This document shows, in pieces, positions 35,476 through 47,157 of a DNA stretch of 64,000 bases; position 1 is the stretch's first letter; each line of letters starts with the position of its first letter. The DNA is from Chrysaora quinquecirrha (taxonomy: Eukaryota > Cnidaria > Scyphozoa > Semaeostomeae > Pelagiidae): assembly GCA_014526335.1 (NCBI GenBank), contig JACTAT010000059.1, positions 2,999,312-3,063,311 on the forward strand, read 5' to 3'. A program made the translations under genes and the position numbers. The notes beneath the pieces are model-generated. The model was not told where the DNA came from. It searched no databases and saw only the letters and a list, made by a program, of their open reading frames with translations.

Positions 35476-37834
35476 CTTGGAATTGAGGTGGATATGAAAT
35501 ATACGTCTGTTTAATGCTGTAGAATGTTCTTTACTTCAAATCTGAGTTGTAAATAAATGCCGCAGGCATTTTATTCCCAAGCATTCACCAGCAAAACATC
35601 CAGCGCCTTCAAGCAATTTTTTCGACTAAATTTTTCAGACCCAGATTCTAACGGAAACGAGGCCAAACAATAACATTGCGTGACGTCACTGTCACTTATA
35701 TTGGCTTGTGTCAACAAAAGTGTTGCGTGCGCTGTGTACATTTGATTGAAAATAAATCCGATTACAGAAACTGTTGAAAACCAACTTGATTTCTTTCGAT
35801 TTACGGTGATTGGTCTATTTTCAACTGGCGCACTGTGGTGCAATAGCTAAAAATAAATCTGCAAAAGTGTCATCGAATTGTACGATGCCTTTGTGCCTTC
35901 GTCTAGCAAATCCCAAGAAGCCTAGTTTCCAGTTTTTGTAAGCAATTTTCCAATTTCCGATCTCTGCAGGCATTATTATGCAGTACTGCAGGTGTACATA
36001 TAGCTGAAGGTGCTATGGTGTTTTAGCGCCAGTCGCCAGGATCTCAGTAGTAGTTAACAATCGACAAATCGACCAACGTGTGATGCTACGGTGTCTGGGC
36101 TCGACCCCTGGCCACACCGAACCGTGAGTCAGCTGGATTACACCAAGGCGCCACAGCACCTTAAAACTGGGCGCCTGAACCGCTGAACCAGGCATGATCA
36201 TAACTGCATCACGCTGTCTCCACGATTTTGGCCTGCTTGAATGCATGGAAACCTGCGATATCTCATTTTGTTTCTGCAAAACTTTAACATTGTCTTTGTC
36301 TTTATTGGATGAATAGGCAGCGAATGCCAGTCGTGTTCCAGTCCCAGTGTATCCATTTACTCAAAATCTTACGACGAGACTTCAATCCACGCCAATGCCT
36401 GAAGAATTCACATGACTGGATAACTGGGAGATGCAGATTTGAAAGCAGAAATGACAACATTTGTTACTTTAGATTGTTTAAATACTGAGTATGTAACAAT
36501 AGGGCACTGTTACACAAAAAAGCATGTATTAAGTCTATTGGAACTTTATTAAGTCTACTGAACTTAAGCGCATAAGGGAAATCACAAAGTTCTACAGATG
36601 AAATTTTATTTGAAAATACATATAAATAATAAAGCATCACTTCATCACTTCTTTAAGGTAACTTTTTGTGCAAGAGCACTCTTTTCAGACGAAACATTCG
36701 GAATAATGGAAATTTCTAAGGTCAAAATTTTCCAGTAATAGAGTTTCTTCAGCTATTGGCCATCGTCCAGGTTTCTTAGAAAGAGTTTCTTATAAAAGCA
36801 TGCTTATTCTAAAACCTTATAGCTTAGGCTTCTGCAACTCTTTTCAGGGTTTACCATTTTCTGTTGTCGTTGAAAGTACAGAATTATTGTCTTTAAACTA
36901 ATAAAGCATCGTTTGATTCAGATTTTAAGGAATACGTTATGATGTTTCGTGCTGATTGATTGAATAATATATTTAAAGAATTCATATCGATATGAATATA
37001 ACAGCCAGTCGAACCTGTAAAAGCCACGTTTTCTATTAATTGAATAATAATGAAACTGACTGACTCATGCTTGTGGTGAAAAGGTTTGAAAGATTTAGGA
37101 GATAAAAAAAATTCCTTGGAACAAATAAAGAATGAGGCAAAACACAGTAATCGTGAAAATAGCCTATAAATTGTGACAATCAAATGCATCGTGAATGCTG
37201 TTGCTGCGTATTGCAGTTCTTTTACAAGAAAACATATAGCTGAAGATGCTAGAGCTAGGCCTATTAAACAACAGCAGGTTAACCAACAAGTCAAAGCACC
37301 AAATTAACGATTAGCATGAAATGGGAGACGATCTTTCTATTGGCTTATAAAGACATACGTCAAGCATTAATAACGCTCAAAATTCCTTATTAAGTGATAC
37401 TACCAAATATGGTCATAATGCCAAAAAATCAGGGAATAGCAAAAGCAACAAATTCTGGCACCATGGCACTCTCTGTAACAATAATTTTCTTTCAGAATCA
37501 AAGCCTTCCTTCAGTATGTTTAAACAGTTCTGTCTTGAACTGTAATGTTTTACCTTTCCTATTAGCTAATTAAAAGAAATTCTAAACAAGGTTGAATTGA
37601 AGGTGAATATCAATATGAGTTCATTCATTAATTTTAAATATTGAAATGTCTAATTTAACTGTTAAACGATCCTTGCCCAAAAAGACCATTTGCCTCTAAT
37701 CTAAAAATTAACCTTAAAGCAAAAATAACTCATGCTAACGTCGAAAATTAATAATTGAAGTTGATAATCAGGATTAATATATAATTCAAGAGGGAACCAG
37801 TTAAATATTTCTACAGTCACATTGCAAACTTGAA
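35476..37834. other. Intergenic region between REEP start and SEC23IP 3' end
   Basis: About 2.4 kb containing the REEP promoter and the sequence past the SEC23IP polyadenylation signal. A possible SINE-like segment lies at 36020-36200 (GGGCTCGACCCCTGG resembles a B box; a weakly similar segment is at 46237-46380). No exon, RNA gene or transposon ORF is supported. Confidence 0.45.
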
Positions 37835-37840
37835 TTTATT
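37835..37840 (-). promoter_or_regulatory. Candidate polyadenylation signal of SEC23IP
   Basis: AATAAA on the minus strand, about 108 nt beyond the SEC23IP stop codon at 37948. Position and orientation fit the end of that transcript. Confidence 0.45.
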
Positions 37841-37947
37841 ATGTAAAATTATGACTCACTGTTCATCATAGATTCTTGATTTGCTTCTTAATATTTCCAT
37901 TTCTATTTGTAATTGGTCCCAAAAATTCAAATAAATAAATGTAAGTT

Positions 37948-40900
37948 CTATTCTGCTCCATAAATAGCTCTCAACATCAACAACGCTGTATCTTCCGAGT
38001 TCCTGTAAAAAAGTGAGCAATTATAATTAGAGAGTATTCAGTCAGGTACATCATCACCACAAACATAACTACTACTGGTCAATGTTCGATCCAATTTTCA
38101 GCTCCATCAATTTTGAGCTTGAATTACCTAAGGGATAAAGCCTTCGTTACATGGTCCAATTATTCTAATTGCGTCGCAATTCTGTGGCAAAAAAAGTGTT
38201 GCCAGATTGCCTTGTCTAGCACGACTTCTGCAATGCAAATTTTTTTTTATCTCGCAACGATGGCTGGACCTAGGGCTCAGCTCTACTCTGTCACGATTTC
38301 AAGCATTAATGGTCAATGGGGCACGTGTCTGCAACTTGACGACAACTCGGCTGCAATTAGCAAAAATCTTCTGGGTCAGTAAAAACCCAGTTGCTTGTTA
38401 AGTTAGGCCCTTACTGAATAAAACGTGGATTAAGAGCTTTTTTGTATTTTCGTTAATGTTGCTCTAATTTCTTATGAAAAGGGGTTTTAAAAATGAAAAG
38501 TTTAGCCTTATAGGTACTTAAATTGAAGGTCTTTTACGTGGGTTTTTATTGCATTGCAATTGAAGAAATTTAATTACTTACCAGTAACAAGTATGACTAC
38601 TCAAAGCAAACAAATATTCATTTAGAACTTCTAACGGTCTTTCTTGTAAAACATAATCTATCCTTTTTCCGTTGTTTAGCAGTCCAAGGTCTGGTTGATT
38701 CTCGATTGTTTCTTCTGTTTCTAAGAGAAAAAAACACTATGATTTAAACACAAAGCTAAACTTGAGATATATATGATTGAGTTGTTAAAAGATCTGGCCA
38801 AACGATCAAACATTGTTTGTCAAAAATTGTTTGAGCTGATAAAAGGAGCTGGCCAAACGATCAAACATTGCTTGTCAAACATTGTTTGAATTTGCTTATC
38901 ATGCAATGTTTGAACGTTTGGCCACGTCATATAACATTACTTGACAAGCATTAATAAAGCAGATTTTGTTTCAAGATGTTTGTGAAAAATTACTCGCTTC
39001 ATGCAAGTAAAAAATTTTTGACAAGCTTTTTTTGACATTGCCAAACATTAAAACATTCTGCTTGACAAGGAAATTCCAAATATTTGAAAAACAATTTTAA
39101 CTGTTTGGCAAGAGCCTAAGCCCAAACATTGCAAGTTGCAAGCTGACACAGTATGGGATTGCCAGCAAAGCCGCATTCGGCTGACGTTGAGCAACTACTG
39201 ACTGTTAACAATAAGCTATTCAAAAATTGTTTTATTATCTCTCAATGCAGTAGGAAGCTACCATTAGGGCGAACAGCAAACGGGCAGGACAGCAGGACGG
39301 GATAGCTCCGTCGGCAACGGAAATCAAGTATGAAAGTACGCAGGGGTTATTTCAAAAGATATTTCAGTAGTGCCGACGACCCCTGTTTGCTCGCCTAAAT
39401 TCTGACTAATTCGAAGATTTTTCTTAAATAGCGATGCTGGAAAATCGCTATAAGTGAGGAACTGTCTCACAAGGAATTTGAAGGCTTAAGCTTACATAAC
39501 ACTTAGTCAGTGAAAGAAGTCATAATAATGCCAGGGAAGGCAGAAAAGAGGCATCAAACTGCAACCTTTCGCATGAGAGGCACGATCAAAGCCAACTTCA
39601 TTACTTAACCTTAAAAAATCCTGGCCTTCTACTCTTAGGCGTCTACTTGCTGCCCCTCCGCAAATTAATTTTTTGAAAAATATCCAGCCTCCCGCTCTTA
39701 TTAGGAGCCCCTACTTATTAAGATATGCGTTACCAAGGGTGAAGATATTTTTACTTATTTTACCATGACTGTCTTGGCATGAAGTTTCGCTTATACACTC
39801 CTATGTATTTGCTAGCACATGGATTGCCTAAGATTATAAGTAATACAGGGTCCATTCGCAATGCATTTCAGCAATTTGCTGAAAAAGTTTGTCGAACAAA
39901 GTCTGACCCCCCACCATTAGTTTTAGCCCCCCCTGCCATCCTGTTCCTGAATGTTGTTCTCTCTCACTTATTCCAATCCCCAAAGCAACTAGGCAGCTAA
40001 GAATACATGAAAAATTTGATGAAAAATTCAAATGCAATTGCTAAGCTTGCTCTTACCAGTTTGTATTGACTCTTGTGAAACATTTGCTGGGTTTTGCATA
40101 GGCTGAACAACAGCAGTTTCAGTTTCTTCTTCAGCAATCTCCAGATGCGGATCACTTCTATGAGATCGTGCAAAATTATTTATTGTTGTCCATGTGCTAC
40201 GAACAGCTTCAATAAAACCTTGTTTCAAATTGGCACCAACTCTTGTCAAGTTCTCTCTCAGCTCTGAAAGAACAGAGGATAAAAATGTCAATTAAAATAG
40301 GTGGGATTCGAGCATTGACTGCATGGCCAGGGAGTGACTTTATAATTGTATGGTATGCCACTTGTAGAAAAATCTATCCTAGTGTTAACCATTCATGACA
40401 AATTCATATAAATATTTATGGTGCTGAAGATGGCTCATCATAGCTGAAACACAAAAATTTCGGAAGGAGAGCCTTGGGCTGTATGATTTGAGAGTTCTCG
40501 GCGATTTCAATGAGCTCTATAGCTCAGTGGAAACGTCCTTGGCTCTCTGGTCATGCAGTCCAGACTTGAATCCCATCATCTATTGTGGTACGCCACTTGT
40601 GGAAAGAAGTTAAAATAAGAATATTAACATTGTCAGATCTCGAAAAATTTATATTTCTCTTGAAAAAGCAACTGCTAAGCAACACTCTCTCCACATCTGG
40701 AAAATTTTGTATCTCTCCATGACATTTCTTCATTACCGATGCATGAGTATTTGATAAAATAACTTATTTGTTTTTAATAAATTGGCTAAGCAAGATCTTC
40801 TTCCTTTAGGAGTTTTTTTATCTTTCCATATTAAAAACTAAACGTTTAAACTCTGAGGAGTGTCAGACGAAAAAAGCTATGACCAAAGTATGACCAAAGA

Positions 40901-43900
40901 TATTTTTGTTGTCTGTCGAAATTATTGATTTAGTTGTTCACTACGTTGTTATAAGTTTACAAGATAAATGTACATTAAAAAGGCAGCACGAACTCACCAA
41001 GATGAAATCTTTTACGTCCTTTGTGATGTGGCATCAAAACTGGTGGAATATCAATATGTGGATTGACCAGAGGTTCAATTCGGTAGGCCTGTAATGAAGA
41101 GAATCTTTCAGAGATGCAAGAAATGAGAGAAAGAGAACATGCAAGTCATGCAGTTAATACAATTCGAGAGTGACAAGAGAAGATATTAAAGAACATGATA
41201 GGAGTGAAAGAAATAAAAATTTTGCGACTTCTAAAAATTAAAAGCATCAAAGAATATCTACTTACCACAGGGTCATACTGTTGAAGGAAAAGACAAATAA
41301 CATTAGTAAATTGCGTATTAAAAGAGATAGATCACAAAATTTATCAGTCAATCTTACTATTACAATCTACGCAAGGAGATACTTTGACTTGACAACAATA
41401 GCAATACTAGTGGTCAAAACAGTGGTTGAATAAAAAGCAGTCGTTGTTGGTATACTCTTTTTTTAATAAGCAACTGGTCAATAAGCAACTAAGGCTGAAA
41501 TGTTGTTAAACTGTTTGGTTTAGATAGCTTTCCTTATACAGTTCATTATACAGTTAAACAATAAGGCCTGGGTTCGAGTTTAGGATCTGAACATTTAAGA
41601 TTTGACTTGTGTGTCACACTTGGGATGAAATATCAAGATGCTGATGAACTATTATCAAATTATGATTTTGATCAAATCCTCATTATTCAAGGGATGAAAT
41701 ATATTACTCACCGGATGAAATATGTTGAAAAATGAAGAGCAAGTTGGCAGCTTAAAATGTAAGCCAAGAGAAGAAACACCCCTGAAAATGCAAGAAATAG
41801 CTAGAACTTAATAATAGCTATAATTTTGGCAAATCCAGGTTCACTTTCTTATTAATTTTTTCCGTTTTAAACAAGAATGTAGCTAGCTTACCTGACAGTA
41901 GTAAAGAGACCAACTGGAGATCCAAGTGCAAACAAATGAGCTGGATGAAAATCAAGTTTTGAATAATGTACAGTTGGTTGGCCTGTTCCAGCAACGCCTT
42001 TTTCATATGCGATTTCTACACTTGCTGATGAAAACGACCTGAAAAAGTTCGTCTGTGTTCCTTTGATTACAGCGTGTTTCCTAGATGAATGAGACTTTTT
42101 AGTAGCCACCGAAACCGGAATACTTTCGACAGCCTTGATCTGAGTTTGCTGTGGTTCTTTCTGGGGTTGCTGAGATTTTTTCTTCTCCTAAAAAGAGGTG
42201 AGAGAAGCTATAGAAATTGCATAGTTTGCGCAGAAACAAAGAATGTGATAATAGTTATCTATCAATCCATCCATCCATCTACCCATAGATCCATCCCACC
42301 TTTCCTCCATCCATCCATCCATCCATCCACCCCATACATCCATCCAACCTTTCATCCATCCACCCATACATCCATCCATCCATCCACCCCATACATCCAT
42401 CCAACCATTCATTCATCCATCCACCCATCCACCCATCCACCCATCCATCCATTCATCCATCCATCCATCCTTCCATCCGTCCATCCATCGATCCATTCAC
42501 CAACCCATCAATCCATCCATCCATCCATCCGTCCATACATACAACAGACTTAACGTTACTTTTAAATGATCCATGCTCACGCAATTCGCCTTATAATCCC
42601 GTCAACTGTGGTATGCCGTGGTATACAACTAGTGGACGAAACTCTCACTGCATTGCAGGTTCCCATTTCATTCATTTTTCATTTTTTCATTTTATCATTG
42701 TTTATACACTTAAATCCTTTCAGCTAATAAATATAGTTTCTAGTATTGTAAATTTAAAATAAATTTAAGGAACAGAATAAGTAGAATAATTAAAATTTAT
42801 ATCCTATGTTGCTATGCATAGTTACAAAAGAAATTGTTTTGAACGTTATACCTGAATTTGAGCCTGCTCCTTACAAATCCCATTAACTTCTTTCTTGGAC
42901 CCATTGGAATACCAAGGTCTTTAATGTCAGCCTCAGAGCACATGAGCTATATGGAAAAGGAACGATAGTATTAACGCGGTGGAGAAATGGTACGGTACGA
43001 TAAGGTAGGGCTCTTCTTGCACTTTTCGAAAATTTCCAACAGAAAACTAGTCCATGAAATTAATACAATAAAGTCCTCACCAGAGTTTCAGTGTCGACCC
43101 TTTCTTCATGGAATTTTGAAGACAGATCTGTAAGGCTGAGTTTTTTTAAAACTTCGTCGATATCTGGAATGCTATCTTCTTGAACTGTAGATGCAAATAC
43201 TTCAGATAATGATTTTGAAAGGACAGGGGGAGGATCTGGTGGGCGCACAGGTTCATCTTCCGTTAATGAGCTAGGATAAAAAATCAAAATGTTAATTCAA
43301 AACAAAGAAAGACTACTAAAATGTTTGATTTGAATAATTTACAAAAACCCAATCATTGTTCAATGAGGAAGTGAATAGAAAGTAACATAGAATAGATAAT
43401 AACTAGCTATTTAGATAAATATATTTATAAAATATATATAGTAGGAATAAAGATAAACATAAATCATAAATATAAATTAAATATCAACGTAAATGAAATG
43501 CAAACAAACATAGTATGAATACAATTCAAATACCAACTTTTCACCCAGTTCTTCAGCATTTCCTCGATAACTTCTTCTACAACTTCGTCAAGGCTTTCCT
43601 TGCGTGGGTGATTTGCCTTGAATAAATTGAGTTGATATTAATGAACTACCGTGATTTTTCAGCAATTTTGATAAATACATCAATATTAATTTGATTTGCA
43701 CCAAATAGACAAGAGACAAGGCTTAGAGATAAAATGAAAACTAAATAGTACATAAATCAAAGTTTATGATTAAATCACCATACTCACTTGGTTGGCAAGG
43801 ATATCGAATACGATGCATGCTCCTATAAAAAAGGGAGCTTTTTTAATCTCCATCGAAAAATTTAGAATCAGGCGCTCAAAAGTGACGAGTTACTGTAATC

Positions 43901-46900
43901 ATATATAGCAGGTAGCAATATATTGTTACTCGACAGTTACTTGCCAAGATTCTTACCAAGGCTGTGACCACACACAGAAACTTGTCCTTGAAAGCTCGGG
44001 TTTCTTCCCTTGAACACTTGAAGCAGCCTGTTCATTTCATTCACAACCGTATCACAAATTGTCTGAAAAATTAAGGAGTAGCTACTTTGAAAACAAGGAA
44101 AAGAAGATGCATTCTGAGCATAACAAAGCTTTCTGGGAACTGAAACAATAAGTGCTTAGTTGATGATTCATAAATGCGTTCCAAAAGCAGGTACAGAGGC
44201 ACAAAACGAAAACATGCACGAAACATCAAAAGCAATCTTTTCCAGAAAAATTGGTTCAAATAGAATGGTTGGTTATGGGGGGAGACTGGTTAACGGGGGA
44301 GACATCTAAACAAGGTTTGAAAAATCTAATTTGTATGCACAAGGAACTTTAACTATAAAAGGACATAAATTAGGGTTGGCGGTTATCTTTACTGATTGAC
44401 ATACTAGCTGAGCTGAAGAATAAAATCAATCGGTATCAGATGGATAACTATCCATCAGTCTTCAAATAATGAGGCAAGTACGAACCTGACAGTACATCGG
44501 ACTTGTGAAGAAGAGAATGTCTGTGAGAGTTTCATTAGTGAAGTTTCTGAATTTCCCAATGCTTGGTAATGTAATTGCCTTTAATCGACTGAAACAAAAA
44601 CAAATAGATAAGAAGTTCAGGAATGAAAGTAACGCTTATTATTCATGAGTAAACCTAGCCTAGCCGTTGTTCATGCCACTATCAAGACCTAACTGTTACT
44701 GTAAAGAGCTAAGAAGTCATTATTTAATCACGCGGTACTTTCAGAAGGGCTATGGAAAAGGTGGTAGGTTTTTTAGAGAGACCAGCTTAATAAAGACCCG
44801 TGGACAATGTTTTACCAGTTTTCACCTTAAAATCAATTGAGGTAGTAGTTTTTTGCAATCACGAGACAAGAAGTTTGATATGTTAAATACATAATCACTA
44901 CATTATTTGTGTCATGTTTTACACTAACCTACCACTGCTACAGATGGCAATGACCAAAATGCAGCAGGGGTATTTGAAATTTCAGGTTGAAAAAGAAGGC
45001 TTAGTAAAGGCAGGGGTTTCATAGACAGAGTGGACCAAATAGAGTTTTAACGGAATTGGCTATTTACAGAATCGTCAATCAGGTGCTATGTAGTCACCAT
45101 TCTCAGCTGTTGCTTTCGCTATCGCCACAGATAATAAGGTGATTATGTCTCCTATTTCGTTGCCCCAGGCCAATCTTATGTTAGATCGCTTACAGAAATC
45201 TTCCAAAGAAAATGGACTTTCACTTACTTGTCAACTCCATGCCTGTCACTGTGCAATTTAGAATACCATTCAATAGGTAAATATTCAACACGACCAACCG
45301 GAATACCTTCTTTAACAAACTGATGGGTTCCCATTTGCATTAGAGCCTGCTGCCTCATGTCATCAACTGTAAATAACAACAAGACAATGCTACCAAAACA
45401 AGACGTTCAGTGTTCGATACATTTCAATGGACATCAGAAAATACAAGGTTGAAACTCTTTTTATATCAGCAGAAAATAAAATTTTTAAATCGAAAGTAGA
45501 AATCGATCGACTAACAGTTACAGTTTCTGATGTTGAAAATGAGTTGTTTTATCATTTTTTCCAGCTAAAGAGAGATCTTAGGAGATCTTGAATATCACAG
45601 CTTTCTTAATTAGTTTTATGTAAAGTTCTATTACTTTCTTACTTGATGAGGGTCTAGATCTAGGTCTTTATTAACCGTTTCTTAGAAAAACGTGCACCGA
45701 GAGGTTTTGTGATCAACATAGAAGAATGAGGAGTATTTACTCACCACACTCTACGATTGATCTGAAATTCAAGTCTGCTGCTGGTCCTATTCCATGAACC
45801 ACAAAAATCAAATGGTCGATCTGATCAGGTTCACCTAAATTTTGGGAAAAAAACGAGGAAACTTTGTTATAATGAATACCATTGTTATATATTGATGAAG
45901 AAATTCGTAGTTTATGCTTTGCAGAGGGAAGGGACGTTCTTCCAGAAAAAAGGGTATACAGGTTGATCTCTGTGGGGTAAAAAACCACACCCGAAAGGTT
46001 ATCTACAGATCGTGAAAGAGATACCTGAATGGATGCCAAATATCGTGAAAAACAACGATATTTTGTCTAAAATAGCGGTAATATAAACTGACGTCATAAC
46101 TTCGATCTTCGACGGGATCTTTTACATACGGAATAACGGGAGATCACTCAAGGCTGCAAGAGTTGCATTCGAAATAGAAAATCGACCCAAAATGCTTTAG
46201 TTACATTAATGAACGTGAAGGTGAAGGCAAAATATTTAGCGCTAGTCACTAGGAACTCAGTACTAGGTTAACTAATCGAGATCTTGACCCTGGCAGTGAC
46301 GCTATCATAGCTACCGTTTAAGCCCCGACTTTGCAGAGCTTCTGACACAACAAGCCAGCTGGATTAGATCGCGATGTCACGGTACTTCTTGAGGCGTATG
46401 CTTGCACTCTCTAGGACTATCTCAAAATTACACGAAAGACCTGAGAAACAAGGCTTTAGACAGAACGAAAAACACTTGCCTTCAACAATGTCATCTGCGA
46501 TATCTCCAATACCTCTTCTAACAACTTTTGGTCTTGATTTTGAATCTTCTCCCGTCCAATCAAGTGGTTCTATTGTATGCTTATAATGAACAATTACATT
46601 TGCATTATGGAAGATAACTGTATCTCCATCAGGTAGATCAATCTTCTTATTCCATAGTCCGTTTTCCAAGATTATTTTATATTCTTTCTGAAATAGCAAT
46701 TGCAAATTAACTGATAACTTCATTGAAATATAATCAAATATGAAATAGAACATCATTATCATTTAAGGATGAAGGCTAACGCAATAAAATGACGTTGATG
46801 TTGAGATTTTGATGGCATGACAGTAATGATGGCGATGATGAAGATCATTGGACATTGTAACATTTATGATGACAATGACAATGACAACAAGGATGATTAT

Positions 46901-47101
46901 GATTATAATGATTATCATGATTATGATGGTGCAATTGTTACAATGATGATGATGATGATAACGATGATGATAATGATGATGATAATGATGATGATAATGA
47001 TGAAGATGATAATGATGATGATAATGATGATGATGATGATGATTATGATGTTGATTATGACGATGATGTTCAAAAGGATGATGAAGATTATGATGATGAT
47101 A

Positions 47102-47157
<56 letters not shown>

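Noticed and set aside
36013..36279. 88-residue minus-strand ORF upstream of REEP
   Set aside because: Covers a possible SINE-like segment; no conserved domain or splice context.
42089..42553. 154-residue Ser/His/Pro-rich ORF and a Met/Trp/Asp ORF opposite it
   Set aside because: Part overlaps SEC23IP exon 12 antisense and the rest is an ATCC microsatellite.
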